Source: Chitinophaga polysaccharea (lineage in GTDB: Bacteria; Bacteroidota; Bacteroidia; Chitinophagales; Chitinophagaceae). Taken from it: a DNA stretch of 64,000 nt. The position numbers and the translations under genes are program-made. Under the pieces are notes generated by a model. That model ran no database searches, was not told the origin of the DNA, and saw nothing but the letters and a program-made list of their open reading frames with translations. Below, piece by piece: positions 44,873 through 53,771 of this stretch (positions are counted from its first letter, which is position 1; every line of letters starts with the position of its first letter). The stretch is taken from contig NZ_CABFVU010000004.1 of NCBI RefSeq assembly GCF_902150045.1, forward strand, positions 372,001 to 436,000, in the 5' to 3' direction.

Positions 44873-47401
44873 TCAGTATTTCATGACCTTGAACGTCTTT
44901 ATATTATTGTCTTTTGAAGCAAGTACCACAAAATAGACTCCCGGCGCTAAATGGTTTACATTGATAGCACATGTATTTTCCCCTGTCAAAATAGTACGAT
45001 AGAGAATTTTTCCATCAATGCCCTGGAGTGATAGTGAATTAAATCTGCCTATTCCATTCACTAACAATTGGTCATGTACGGGATTAGGATATAACAAAAT
45101 TTTATCTACAGAAGTTGCATTCTTTGCATAAGAAATACGGTTCGCTTTGAGCGGCTGAAGATTGCCGACAGCTGTATCATAGCGGGAAGAAGATTCTGTG
45201 ATGAACGCTGTTGCCGATTGTCCGGCGTAATTTCCGGAAGGAAGAGATATATTAACGAATTTTGTGCCTGTTAATCCTGGCAATTTCGCATAAAAGGTAA
45301 CAGTCGATGCCTGATGTGTGGGATCGGCAATATGTAATAAATATCGATTTGGACTTATTCTTTTCAATATAACTGCGGAAGGCACTGAAGTCCATACTTT
45401 CATAGAGTCATTGGCGTAATTTGCGACAGCCTTGTAAAATACCATTTGCCACATATGTAGGCTTTTGCTGTTAACTGCCTGTACCGAATCTGAGTTTACG
45501 CCTATACTGATATCTTTTGCAGCTACATATGAAGTCATGTCATTGGCCGAACCCTTATTTGGCACTACGATGTACGCATATGTAGCGCCGGATGGCCGGA
45601 TGCCGTGAGAAAAAAATAGTTGAAAGATATTTTTTTCTTCCACGGTGTTGTTACTGGAAGCGCCGTCGGTATTAATAGATAACCAATTGCCTGATCTGTG
45701 TTCTGCCAGCAACTGAAGATTGCCCCCGTTGGGGAATACATACCCTACGCTATCCTGCAACACCCAGTCCAACTTATTGTTATAAGTTTGAGGATTTCCC
45801 AGGCCCAGGGTAGTTGTTTTGCCTCCAACAGATATGGGAAAAGTAGTATTTCGCAATAATACCTGGTTGACAGTTGTATTTATATTTTTGTTTGATGCGG
45901 AGGATATGCCTGCGCCCAGGCACACTATTTCATTATCAAATTGAAACCATGCTTTTTTGGCGGAGGTAAGCATATCGTTGTTCATTATGTGACCGGTTGC
46001 ACCATATAAAGAGTCCGATACACCTCCGGCAAAAACGCTGGTACCATATCTGTCACTATTACCAGGTGCCACAGTAGGAGGCAGCAATACCAATGAGTCT
46101 GGAGCAGTTGTACCTGGGATATATGTCCAGTTCCACAAGGGAAAGGTATTAAGATATTCATCCCCTTTTAACTGAATATTGGTAGCTCCTGCTCCCAGGT
46201 ACAATCCCTTAAGATTTTCCCCATTCCCACGTTCGTTGTATTTTGTTCTGCTTGAAACGGCATGTACCGAGAAGGTATAACCAGGGCGGGTATGTAAGGT
46301 ATAATCCGCAGCGAAATAATGCCTGTTCCGTGGTTGAATACCATAAGATGGGGGTTGAACGTTGGTTATACGGCTTATAGCGCTGCCATACAACGATGCA
46401 TTTTCCGGATCAATTTGTTGCATTTGGGCTAAGGGACCGAGGTAATACTTGTTGGCGATGATATTAGACGGCGCTGCAATCATTCTCCCTACAACGTTCC
46501 AGTCTATAATTGAACCCCGGACAACCGGTACTTCGGTTTCGAGGACGTAGCGTCGAAAAAGACTCAATTTTGAACTGGATAGTGAATAAGTGGTTCCTCT
46601 CAACAAATAGGCAGCGTTAGCCACATCGCCCATCATGACCAGTCCGTAATTACCTAAATATAGATAATTTTTATGGAAAGTATGTGACAAATCATAACGG
46701 ATACCATCTTCATTTGTATAGGCAACGGGAAAAAATATTTGCTGAGCGCCTACCTGTAACATATAATTGCTTCTTAAGATAGTACTCATATAAATCCAAT
46801 TCAGTGCAATAGCTGTTTTATTGGCGCCATCGTTTAACACGTGCAGGGGATTATTTCTGCCAGCTGCATTCACCGCAGTATCCAGGCACATTGCATTGAT
46901 AGCTTTCTGTTTCACAGCAGGGTCCAGTGGTTGGGCGCCGTACTCCATGAGAATTATAATAGATACCAGACTACGTGGACGTGCGATACCCTGTCTAAAC
47001 CAATTGGCGCTGCGTGGCACTGGACGCAGCGAACAAAAATAATCCAACGCATTGTTGATAGCGAGTCTGAGAGATGGGCTTTGATAATAGAGATTTCCGC
47101 TTCCCTGAGTACTATAGGCCACTGCCATTTTTTGTAACCTGTCCAAGGCTATACCCCAACTTGGATTCGTTCTGTCGGTAGCCTGGTAATTGATATCGGA
47201 CCATATACCTGTGTTGACATTCAAAGTCCGTAAGGAAGCCTTCACATTAGTTGCCACGTCGGCGATATCACCTGCTGAAGCAACCAGGTTGCTATCAATT
47301 CTCAATTTAATAATATCAAACAAATCCTGGGCAAATAGCTTCTCCCCCAGAAATGAATTTAAAAACAATAAGATTATTAAATAGATTTTTTTTATTTTCA
47401 T
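44873..47401 (-). CDS. Polysaccharide lyase family 8 (chondroitin/hyaluronan-type) with T9SS sorting tail
   Basis: An 842-residue secreted protein. A signal peptide (residues 1-25) precedes the alpha/alpha-toroid, whose catalytic residues fit PL8: Asn194, His243, Tyr252 and Arg306. The central beta-sandwich has the family's HTRPGYTFSVHAVSSRT and NGENLKGLYLGAGATNI. The last 75 residues (LLYPNPVHDQLLVNG, to the end KTFKVMKY) form a type A type IX secretion sorting domain, so the enzyme is exported and attached at the surface. It cleaves uronic-acid polysaccharides by beta-elimination. It has no SusCD partner or unsaturated-glucuronyl hydrolase nearby. Confidence 0.9.
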   Translation of the reverse strand: MKIKKIYLIILLFLNSFLGEKLFAQDLFDIIKLRIDSNLVASAGDIADVATNVKASLRTLNVNTGIWSDINYQATDRTNPSWGIALDRLQKMAVAYSTQGSGNLYYQSPSLRLAINNALDYFCSLRPVPRSANWFRQGIARPRSLVSIIILMEYGAQPLDPAVKQKAINAMCLDTAVNAAGRNNPLHVLNDGANKTAIALNWIYMSTILRSNYMLQVGAQQIFFPVAYTNEDGIRYDLSHTFHKNYLYLGNYGLVMMGDVANAAYLLRGTTYSLSSSKLSLFRRYVLETEVPVVRGSIIDWNVVGRMIAAPSNIIANKYYLGPLAQMQQIDPENASLYGSAISRITNVQPPSYGIQPRNRHYFAADYTLHTRPGYTFSVHAVSSRTKYNERGNGENLKGLYLGAGATNIQLKGDEYLNTFPLWNWTYIPGTTAPDSLVLLPPTVAPGNSDRYGTSVFAGGVSDSLYGATGHIMNNDMLTSAKKAWFQFDNEIVCLGAGISSASNKNINTTVNQVLLRNTTFPISVGGKTTTLGLGNPQTYNNKLDWVLQDSVGYVFPNGGNLQLLAEHRSGNWLSINTDGASSNNTVEEKNIFQLFFSHGIRPSGATYAYIVVPNKGSANDMTSYVAAKDISIGVNSDSVQAVNSKSLHMWQMVFYKAVANYANDSMKVWTSVPSAVILKRISPNRYLLHIADPTHQASTVTFYAKLPGLTGTKFVNISLPSGNYAGQSATAFITESSSRYDTAVGNLQPLKANRISYAKNATSVDKILLYPNPVHDQLLVNGIGRFNSLSLQGIDGKILYRTILTGENTCAINVNHLAPGVYFVVLASKDNNIKTFKVMKY

Positions 47402-47920
47402 AACGACTTAAATTTCGGTTTTCATAACAATAAAATTCATTTCATGGCAAGCTCATTAACATAAAAAACTCCCTCGCGGATCTCATTAAGAAAGACAGGA
47501 AAAATCATTTTAATCATCTGACTGTGATCATTTTTTAAGAACGCCTCATTCTCTTTACAAGCGTGTAAAAAACGAGCGGTTTATTTTAAATAACAGGTAG
47601 GAAAATTCCATCAGTTTTTTCATCTGGATCTTTTGATTTAACATTTGCGCAAATTATAATTGAATCTAGTTTTTTATTTTTTATTCCTTATTAAACTTGT
47701 TTAATAAATCAGATAAATATCAATTGCGCTATCGAGCGGATGCCGGACAAAATCAATGAAGTAAGGACGAACAATATTATCGGCCGCATTGATGTTACAG
47801 ATGGAAAGAAAATGTATGGCTACGCGTAATGCCGGAGCGACTTATCTATCATCAAAAATTATTTTGGCAATATGAAGATGCCATTTTTTACGGAAGTCTT
47901 CAAAAATAGGGGCATAAAAA
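47402..47920. other. AT-rich gap upstream of the PL8 gene
   Basis: About 520 bp, strongly AT-rich. It holds the PL8 promoter region but no clear -7 box. A 29-codon reading frame at 47740-47829 (starts MPDKINEVRTNNIIGRIDV) has protein-like composition but matches no family I know. Confidence 0.4.
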
Positions 47921-47945
47921 ACACCCCACGCCTGGCCTGAGGTGT
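47921..47945 (-). terminator. Terminator of the DoxX-like gene
   Basis: On the minus strand ACACCTCAGGC pairs with GCGTGGGGTGT around loop CAG (one mismatch, one G-U), followed by TTTTTT. It lies 25 bp after the DoxX stop. Confidence 0.85.
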
Positions 47946-47970
47946 AGTATGATTTGGAAAACGCCTGATA

Positions 47971-48303
47971 CTATTCTATCAGGTGCAAGTACTTGTCTTT
48001 ATTGTCGATAATAGCCCAGAGATTAATGAGCAGCATCACCAAAGCGATGGGTAAACCAGAAGGGGCATTGAAGATATTCGTTAAAAGTACGCCGACTATT
48101 ACAGGGAGAATAACGATGGCACCCAATGCTCTGGTTTTTTTGAAAATAAATAATGCGCCGCCTACAATTTCGATAGTACCTACCAGTGGCATCAGCCAGC
48201 TAACTTGCATAAAAGCCGTCATTACTTTCATCATGCTTTCCGGCATGTCTTTAGGAACGGGCATGTAATTCAAAAACTTATTTAATCCCGTGTTGATAAA
48301 CAT
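47971..48303 (-). CDS. DoxX-family small membrane protein, probably N-terminally trimmed
   Basis: A 110-residue protein with four hydrophobic segments; starts MFINTGLNKFLNYMPVPKDMP, typical of the DoxX/DUF4267-like group. In relatives about 10 residues with a hydrophobic stretch precede this Met. Here the frame upstream reads LFVVSLLFGL, which fits, but farther upstream it runs into an AraC relic. The true start may be lost, with ATG 48303 now used. Function unknown. Confidence 0.75.
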   Translation of the reverse strand: MFINTGLNKFLNYMPVPKDMPESMMKVMTAFMQVSWLMPLVGTIEIVGGALFIFKKTRALGAIVILPVIVGVLLTNIFNAPSGLPIALVMLLINLWAIIDNKDKYLHLIE

Positions 48304-48497
48304 TAGTCCAAAAAGAAGACTAACGACAAATAAAGCCGCTTGGCGCTTTCCACTTTGATACGCTGTACATAATCGGCGGGTGACAATTGGGTAGCTTTCT
48401 TGAAGCGCCTGGTGAAATTAGTGCGGTCCATTGCGCTTTGTGATGCCAGCTGTTCTACAGTCAGCCGGTGGCTGGCTTCAGGCGTGCAGCTCCTGCA
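48303..48497 (-). pseudogene. AraC-family HTH remnant fused to the DoxX gene
   Basis: A minus-strand frame reads SHRLTVEQLASQSAMDRTNF then TRRFKKATQLSPADYVQRIK, the DNA-binding double helix-turn-helix of an AraC regulator (GlxA-like). Upstream the similarity jumps to another frame near VMQELHA and is then lost; downstream it stops at AKRLYLS and merges with the DoxX frame. Its stop TAA overlaps the DoxX ATG by one base. It is a deletion relic. Confidence 0.8.
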
Positions 48498-48666
48498 TTA
48501 CCGCAAGACATGATCTTTTTTTAATTTACTCAAAACAGTAACCTTCGCTATGGTTACACTTGTCCAGGGAATGTGATAATGAAATGCGATTGAATATTAT
48601 AGAAATTAATTTACGCCGATCGGAGTTCAAATTGTTTCACAGTGCCAAACAACTATTGGCTAATTA

Positions 48667-49725
48667 TCATACAGGCAATCCATAACTCCGCAACTGGCCA
48701 TCACCGGTGGTCAGCAGCAGCTTGTCGTGCACAATCATTACATTGATAATATTACTGCTGTAGTCAAATATGTAATCCGGGTTGGTAGTAGGGTTTCCAT
48801 CCAGGTTATATGCCGTAAATTCAACGCCCTCCGGCATTACCTCTGCCTTGCAACGTAAATCTTTTCTGTCAAGCAATAACAATCTTCCAAACTGGGAAAC
48901 TACCAGGATATTATTATCATCAACAAAGAATACACTGTAGTTGATATTATCCGGTTCAGCGGCAGGAAAATCCTTACTGCCATCGAAAATACTCTCCTGA
49001 TCCTGTTCTGCTACCCTGGCAATTTCAGGGAAGGAGTAAATTACTAACGGTCCATCTTCATGAGGAGCCATAATAAACTCTTTTCCTGATGGCGCAAAGT
49101 TGCCCATGATCATATCCTCACACTGGGTAAGTTCAATAAGTGAGATGGTACCGTCGTTTAGCTGTAGCTGCATCAGGATGGATTTCTCCTGGCCGGCAGC
49201 CGCTTCCAGGAGGATCGTGTTATTGCTTGACGTTGCATGAAATGCATAGGTGTATTGCTGGCTTTCCAGCAGCGGGTGAGAAGCTATTACTTCAAAAGTA
49301 GCTATATCCATTACCTGCAGCTCGTCTGGGGCGTTTTCATCACCTGGCAATACATACCAGATCGTTTTATTATCCCTGGCGAAGTAACAGGCAGCACCCA
49401 GGAACCAGCTCCAGGAGCCATGTTCCATGGTATGTAATATCATAGTGCCTTCTGCATCGAGAATACGTATATCGGTCATACCCGCAATAGCGATCATGCG
49501 CCCATCAGAAGAGGCCGACAGCCTGCTGCTAACATAGTTTGCATTCCGTCCCTGGATAATTTTCTCCCAAACAATTTCGAGGTTGGCATTGAGTTTTGTA
49601 ATCAGCGGCTGACTGGCAAAGTTCATCAGGATCTCTCCGTTGGGCAATGGCACTACGTTTACCGGGTTGGCAGTAAATGTCAGTTTACTCTGTAATGGCA
49701 GATTTATATGCGGAAATTGACTCAT
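48667..49725 (-). CDS. Predicted beta-propeller-like cytoplasmic protein, function unknown
   Basis: A 352-residue protein made of repeated short beta-strands with turns (VNVVPLPNGEILMNF, SASSDGRMIAIAGM, QVMDIATFEVIAS), consistent with a WD40/YncE-like propeller. There is no signal peptide. I chose ATG 49725 (MSQFPHINL): an in-frame upstream ATG at 49776 lies before the promoter box at 49746-49753 and so would not be transcribed with it. Family unknown to me. Confidence 0.8.
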   Translation of the reverse strand: MSQFPHINLPLQSKLTFTANPVNVVPLPNGEILMNFASQPLITKLNANLEIVWEKIIQGRNANYVSSRLSASSDGRMIAIAGMTDIRILDAEGTMILHTMEHGSWSWFLGAACYFARDNKTIWYVLPGDENAPDELQVMDIATFEVIASHPLLESQQYTYAFHATSSNNTILLEAAAGQEKSILMQLQLNDGTISLIELTQCEDMIMGNFAPSGKEFIMAPHEDGPLVIYSFPEIARVAEQDQESIFDGSKDFPAAEPDNINYSVFFVDDNNILVVSQFGRLLLLDRKDLRCKAEVMPEGVEFTAYNLDGNPTTNPDYIFDYSSNIINVMIVHDKLLLTTGDGQLRSYGLPV

Positions 49726-49745
49726 GTATTTTATGTATATCGCCG

Positions 49746-49753
49746 CAAAGGTA
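49746..49753 (-). promoter_or_regulatory. -7 promoter element of the propeller gene
   Basis: On the minus strand TACCTTTG is a perfect Bacteroidota -7 box, 20 bp upstream of ATG 49725. It fixes the start choice. Confidence 0.65.
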
Positions 49754-49784
49754 ATACACAACAGCATTTTTGACAACTGTATCT

Positions 49785-49990
49785 TTACCTGGTTTTATTG
49801 CCAGAACCGAGCCGTAGTTTTCCTGTATTTTTTAAAACATTAAGAACATCACTGGTTAATAATTTTTCACTGTAAGTATTGTCACCGCGCATTTCATAGT
49901 ACCAGTAAAAGTGCGACCACATAGTTCTGCAATATATGCCATTCAGGTATTTGAAACCTTTTGTATATTTGAGAAACCAGTTGTAAATAC
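49785..49990 (-). other. Unassigned 68-codon minus-strand reading frame
   Basis: The frame is open from just after a TGA and reads IYNWFLKYTKGFKYLNGIYC, then MWSHFYWYYEMRGDNTYSEK, ending in TAA at 49785-49787. Composition looks like protein, but there is no proper start codon before the Met in MWSHF and no family is recognised. It overlaps the crp-type gene's promoter region. It may be the tail of a lost gene. Confidence 0.25.
49964..49971 (+). promoter_or_regulatory. Candidate -7 element of the Crp/Fnr-type gene
   Basis: TATATTTG matches TAnnTTTG and lies 37 bp upstream of ATG 50009. No -33 TTG at the usual 19-21 bp is evident. Confidence 0.45.
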
Positions 49991-50008
49991 GTCAGACAAT
50001 ACATCCAA

Positions 50009-50587
50009 ATGGCAACCGAGCAATTTTTCAAAAAGATAAGGACTTACGCCAACCTTTCAGAAGGAGCCGAAAATGCCTGGCAGAGCCTGCTCGTTGAAAA
50101 GACCTATGAAAAAGGAGATTACTTTGTACGGATAGGGCAAACCCCTCAAAGAGTTGCATATGTTGTAAAAGGACTTTTTGCACAATACTACTTTAACGAT
50201 AACGGAGAAACAGTTATAAAGTACTTTTTCCCGGAAGGCAGAATTGCCGGCTCAATTCCCGCAACATTAACACACTCAGAAAGTTTATTTGACATTATTG
50301 CACTTGAAGAAACCACTGTGCTTGAATATAATTACAATGAGTTTAAAAAACTGGTTTCAACGTTTCAGGATGTAGCAACATTTTATATTCGTTACCTGGA
50401 ACAGCATTGGGTCATAGATAAAGAGCCCTATGAAGTATCGCTGCGAAGTGATTCGGCTAAAGTCCGCTATGCCGATTTTTTACGAAAATATCCCGACCTT
50501 GTAAAAAGACTGAAGAAACATCAGATCGCCGCATACCTCGGTATTACCCCTACACAACTAAGCCGGATTTTTGGTTACAGCAAATAA
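50009..50587 (+). CDS. Crp/Fnr-family transcriptional regulator
   Basis: A 192-residue protein with an N-terminal cyclic-nucleotide-binding-like domain (residues about 20-120; KGDYFVRIGQTPQRVAYVVKGL) and a short C-terminal helix-turn-helix (IAAYLGITPTQLSRIFG). The cNMP-binding RxS residues are not clearly present, so the ligand is unknown. A VOC-family gene follows 86 bp later; this pairing in Bacteroidota suggests local control of small stress or detoxification genes. Confidence 0.9.
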   Translation: MATEQFFKKIRTYANLSEGAENAWQSLLVEKTYEKGDYFVRIGQTPQRVAYVVKGLFAQYYFNDNGETVIKYFFPEGRIAGSIPATLTHSESLFDIIALEETTVLEYNYNEFKKLVSTFQDVATFYIRYLEQHWVIDKEPYEVSLRSDSAKVRYADFLRKYPDLVKRLKKHQIAAYLGITPTQLSRIFGYSK

Positions 50588-50673
50588 ATTTTCACTTTCT
50601 CAACATTTGTAAAGGCTTTTTCATTTTTGCCTTTTCATCTTTGCATCTGTAACCAATACTAAACTTCAAAAAA

Positions 50674-51081
50674 ATGAAACAGGTATTTATCAATCTCGCA
50701 GTGAGAGACGTTGAAAAATCAATGGGCTTTTATACCCAACTTGGGTTTGAAATCAATCCGCAGTTTTCGGACGACCAGGGCAAATGCATGGTTTGGAGCG
50801 ATGCCATTTTCGTGATGATTATGAGCCACGAAAAGTTTAAAACATTTACGAAAAAGCCAATAGCCGACACCAGGAGCAATATTGCCGGCTTATTTGCTTT
50901 ATCAGTGGAAAGTGTAGACCAGGTAAATGAAATTGTTGAGCATGGATTAAAAGCAGGTGGAACAGAACCCATGCCTATGACCGACTACGGGTTTATGCAA
51001 CTACGGAGAATAGAAGACCTCGACGGCCACACCTGGGAAATATTTTTCATGGACCCTACCCAGATTCCCGCCCAGGATTAA
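50674..51081 (+). CDS. VOC-family protein (glyoxalase/dioxygenase superfamily)
   Basis: A 135-residue protein with two beta-alpha-beta-beta-beta repeats. It starts QVFINLAVRDVEKSMGFYTQ and ends EDLDGHTWEIFFMDP, both typical. The metal ligands of glyoxalase I are not all present, so catalytic role is uncertain. It has a near-consensus -7 box (CATCTTTG) about 30 bp upstream. Confidence 0.9.
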   Translation: MKQVFINLAVRDVEKSMGFYTQLGFEINPQFSDDQGKCMVWSDAIFVMIMSHEKFKTFTKKPIADTRSNIAGLFALSVESVDQVNEIVEHGLKAGGTEPMPMTDYGFMQLRRIEDLDGHTWEIFFMDPTQIPAQD

Positions 51082-51148
51082 CCACTTAAAGCAGTAATTT
51101 TTAACCTGGAACAGACAGGCAAAAGCCTGGGGCTATACTAAGAACTAC

Positions 51149-51232
51149 ATGATTACAGGCATTGCAGGCGGATTTATAACCGGTGTGCTTTTTAGTGCAG
51201 TCATTTCAATATTCACAAAATCAACAAGATAA
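51149..51232 (+). CDS. 27-residue single-helix membrane peptide (uncertain)
   Basis: ATG 51149 opens a reading frame with one hydrophobic helix (ITGIAGGFITGVLFSAVISI) ending in KSTR. It ends 5 bp before the DUF1801 gene and may be co-transcribed. Coding is not proven; the composition is the only support. Confidence 0.3.
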   Translation: MITGIAGGFITGVLFSAVISIFTKSTR

Positions 51233-51237
51233 ATAAA

Positions 51238-51597
51238 ATGAGTATGGCGAACAAAATAGACGAGTTTGTAACCAAACTCAAACACCCGCTGAAAGCTGAA
51301 ATTGAAGAAGCAATAAAAATAATCCGTGGCGCAAGCAACGACCTGGACGAGGATGTAAAATGGGGCGGCCCCAGCTTTGACTATAAGGAGCCAATGGCCA
51401 CAATGAACCCAAGGATAACCGATTATGTTGTTTTCATTTTCCATAAAGGTGAATTGATAAAAGATAAAAGTGGATTACTTGAACCGGCGCCTAAAGGCAA
51501 AGCCTATCTGAAGCTTCACTCTATGAAAGAAATAAAAGACAACAAAATGAATATCCAGAATATTGTGAAGACCTGGATAAAGATCATGAATGCTTAG
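51238..51597 (+). CDS. DUF1801 domain-containing protein
   Basis: A 119-residue protein of the DUF1801/YdhG fold (VKWGGPSFDYKEPMATMNPR, and DYVVFIFHKGE). Function of the family is unknown; it resembles small iron-sulfur-scaffold-like domains only in fold. It ends 40 bp before the second copy of the 110-bp element. Confidence 0.88.
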   Translation: MSMANKIDEFVTKLKHPLKAEIEEAIKIIRGASNDLDEDVKWGGPSFDYKEPMATMNPRITDYVVFIFHKGELIKDKSGLLEPAPKGKAYLKLHSMKEIKDNKMNIQNIVKTWIKIMNA

Positions 51598-51636
51598 CAG
51601 GGATGGTGGCAGCAATGATCATGGCATGCTGTATCA

Positions 51637-51746
51637 AGAGGCTGTATCATAAATAACTTTTACCCGATTTTACTCGGGTACCGGGTGGAGAAAATTTTCG
51701 TATATGCGATTCTCACACCCATTAAGTTAGTTATGATACAGCCTCT
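51637..51746. mobile_element. 110-bp MITE-like element, copy 2
   Basis: Same length and sequence as 24646-24755 except one base. Perfect terminal inverted repeats AGAGGCTGTATCAT/ATGATACAGCCTCT; flanking CA-left and TG-right extend the symmetry by a few bases. It sits between the DUF1801 stop and the stop of the first SDR, leaving both intact. Confidence 0.9.
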
Positions 51747-51760
51747 TGCTTTTGGGGTAA

Positions 51761-52531
51761 TTATTTCATCAGGCTGATATTGGTAAGACCACCATCTGAA
51801 AGAATTTCTGTGCCAACTATAAAGGCCGAATCATCCGATGCCAGGAATACAGCAGCCTTGCCAATATCGGATGGAAGCCCTTGCCTGCCTGCTGGTGTAA
51901 TATCGATCCAAACTTGTTTTAACTGCCCCACCTGTTCCTGCGGTACAATTTTGCCAAAAACAGGAGTATCGATGGAGCCGGGAGAAAGCGTATTCACCCG
52001 TATTTTTCTTGATAACAGATCCAGCGATAATCCTTTCGCCAATGATATGATGGCTGCTTTTGCCGCACTGTAAATGGCCATTCCCGGTACTGCACGATGC
52101 GCAGCGCTGGATCCGATAAGTATGATGGAAGCGCCGTCATTTAAATACGGAAGCGATTTCTGTACGGTGAAATAAACACTTTTTAAATTCAAATCCATGT
52201 AACGGTCATAATTTTCTTCCGTAACATCGTTAATGGCGGCCATTGGAAAACCGTCCACAATACCGCCTGCATTCACCACCAGGACGTCAATTTTTCCAAA
52301 TTTATCAGCGGTCTTTTTGAATATTTTGTCCAGGTCATTGCTACTCGTAACATCCCCTTTAATACCAATAAAACCTGCCCCCAATGCGTTGGCCGCACTG
52401 TTCAATGTTACTTCATTTCTGCCGGTGATAGCGCCAACCGCGCCTTCGTTGCTGAACGCTTCTGCAATGCCGAACCCGATACCGCTATTGCCGCCTGTAA
52501 TTACGGCTACTTTATTTTTTAGCTTATCCAT
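51761..52531 (-). CDS. SDR-family NAD(P)-dependent oxidoreductase
   Basis: A 256-residue short-chain dehydrogenase. The nucleotide-binding motif TGGNSGIGFG is at residues about 12-21 and the catalytic Ser/Tyr/Lys as IGSSAAHR and YSAAKAA. Substrate unknown. It is the second gene of a two-SDR operon (the two are 27 bp apart) reading away from the HxlR regulator. Confidence 0.92.
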   Translation of the reverse strand: MDKLKNKVAVITGGNSGIGFGIAEAFSNEGAVGAITGRNEVTLNSAANALGAGFIGIKGDVTSSNDLDKIFKKTADKFGKIDVLVVNAGGIVDGFPMAAINDVTEENYDRYMDLNLKSVYFTVQKSLPYLNDGASIILIGSSAAHRAVPGMAIYSAAKAAIISLAKGLSLDLLSRKIRVNTLSPGSIDTPVFGKIVPQEQVGQLKQVWIDITPAGRQGLPSDIGKAAVFLASDDSAFIVGTEILSDGGLTNISLMK

Positions 52532-52558
52532 TTTTATCTTCTTAAGTTCATTAATTAT

Positions 52559-53314
52559 TTATACACCGTAAATACCTCCCGAAACGGAAATTTTCTCTCC
52601 CGTGATCCATGCGGCATCATCAGAAGCAAGAAAGACAGCTACTTTTGCAATATCTTCAGGTTGCCCGGTGCGACCAAGCGGCGTATTAGCCACTAATTTT
52701 TTTTCAATATCACTACCAATAAAGCCCGCGTTGTGCGAGCCTTCCGTTTCCACAACGCCGGGCAAAATAGAATTGATACGGATGTTTTTCCCGCTGAATT
52801 CCTTCGACAAAGAAATCGTAATGGCATCCAGTGCCGCTTTGGTAGCGGAGTATACCGATCCTGTCGGAAGCGGTGTTTTACCCGCCTCTGAACTGATATT
52901 GATAATATTGCCTCCCTTATCTCCAAACAATTTTAATGCGGCCTGGATAGCGAACACAGGCCCCAGTACATTAATGTTGAATTGCCGGAGAAATGTTTTT
53001 TCCGATACCTGCTCGATTGGCTCGTAAGTATATATGCCGGCATTGTTTACCAGGATATCCAATGCGCCGAAAGCATTTTTCGTTTCTTCAAACAGCCTGG
53101 TTATATCGGCTTCTTTGGCCACATCCCCCTGCACCGCGATGGCCGTACCCCCGTTATCTGTTATCACCTTAACAACTTTGTCTGCATCTTCTTTGCTTGT
53201 GGCGTAATTCACAACCACGTTGGCTCCTTCTGCCGCAAAGTATTTAGCAATAGATGCTCCTATCCCTTTTGATGCACCTGTAACTATGGCTACTTTATTC
53301 TTTAGTTTGTTCAT
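52559..53314 (-). CDS. SDR-family oxidoreductase (3-oxoacyl-ACP reductase-like)
   Basis: A 251-residue short-chain dehydrogenase with TGASKGIGASIAK (cofactor site), NNAGIYTYEPI, SSEAGK and YSATKAALD (catalytic Tyr and Lys). It resembles FabG-like proteins, but the context argues against a fatty-acid role: it lies divergent from an HxlR-type regulator with shared operator-like repeats, typical of redox or aldehyde-response genes. Confidence 0.92.
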   Translation of the reverse strand: MNKLKNKVAIVTGASKGIGASIAKYFAAEGANVVVNYATSKEDADKVVKVITDNGGTAIAVQGDVAKEADITRLFEETKNAFGALDILVNNAGIYTYEPIEQVSEKTFLRQFNINVLGPVFAIQAALKLFGDKGGNIINISSEAGKTPLPTGSVYSATKAALDAITISLSKEFSGKNIRINSILPGVVETEGSHNAGFIGSDIEKKLVANTPLGRTGQPEDIAKVAVFLASDDAAWITGEKISVSGGIYGV

Positions 53315-53367
53315 TTTCTAATTTTTTATTCGTGAGCAGCAAAGTTAGATCAGGTTAATTTATTTTA

Positions 53368-53415
53368 GTTACTTTGTATCCAAAAGTAACAGTAACCTCG
53401 GGGTAACAAAGTAAC
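53368..53415. promoter_or_regulatory. Candidate HxlR operator/divergent promoter
   Basis: GTTACTTTGT (53368-53377) and ACAAAGTAAC (53406-53415) are a perfect inverted repeat; further AGTAAC copies lie at 53385-53390 and 53391-53396. A minus-strand -7 box TACTTTTG (53381-53388) for the SDR operon lies inside. The arrangement fits binding of a winged-helix dimer controlling both genes. Confidence 0.6.
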
Positions 53416-53420
53416 TTATT

Positions 53421-53771
53421 ATGAACTGCGAAGATTTTGAAAAAGACCACAAGAAAGAGATGAGAGCCGTCCAGGATTCAATGGACGTATTAAACGGGAA
53501 ATGGAAAATATCCATCATCTCTTCTATCTGCTATTATAATAAAAGAAGGTTTTCTGATATTCTGGGAGATATAGACGGCATTTCCAACAAGATGCTGAGT
53601 AAAGAATTAAAGGAATTGGAGTTAAACAAACTGGTGAAGCGTACCGTACTGGATACACAGCCTGTAACGGTTCAGTATGAGCTTACTGCACACGGAAAAA
53701 CATTGCAGACCATCATTAATAACCTCACAGAGTGGGGGATAAAGCATCGCAGGGAGATTATAGGGAAATGA
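53421..53771 (+). CDS. HxlR-family transcriptional regulator
   Basis: A 116-residue winged-helix protein of the HxlR family: near-N-terminal Cys (MNCEDF), then MDVLNGKWKISIISSI and NKMLSKELKELE, with LTAHGKTL at the end. HxlR proteins such as HypR respond to thiol oxidants or aldehydes, and here one Cys is close to the N-terminus. It is transcribed away from the two SDR genes and probably represses them. Confidence 0.93.
   Translation: MNCEDFEKDHKKEMRAVQDSMDVLNGKWKISIISSICYYNKRRFSDILGDIDGISNKMLSKELKELELNKLVKRTVLDTQPVTVQYELTAHGKTLQTIINNLTEWGIKHRREIIGK

Noticed and set aside
49726..49776. Upstream start of the propeller-like gene
   Set aside because: It precedes the only good -7 promoter box, and the extra residues are not conserved-looking.
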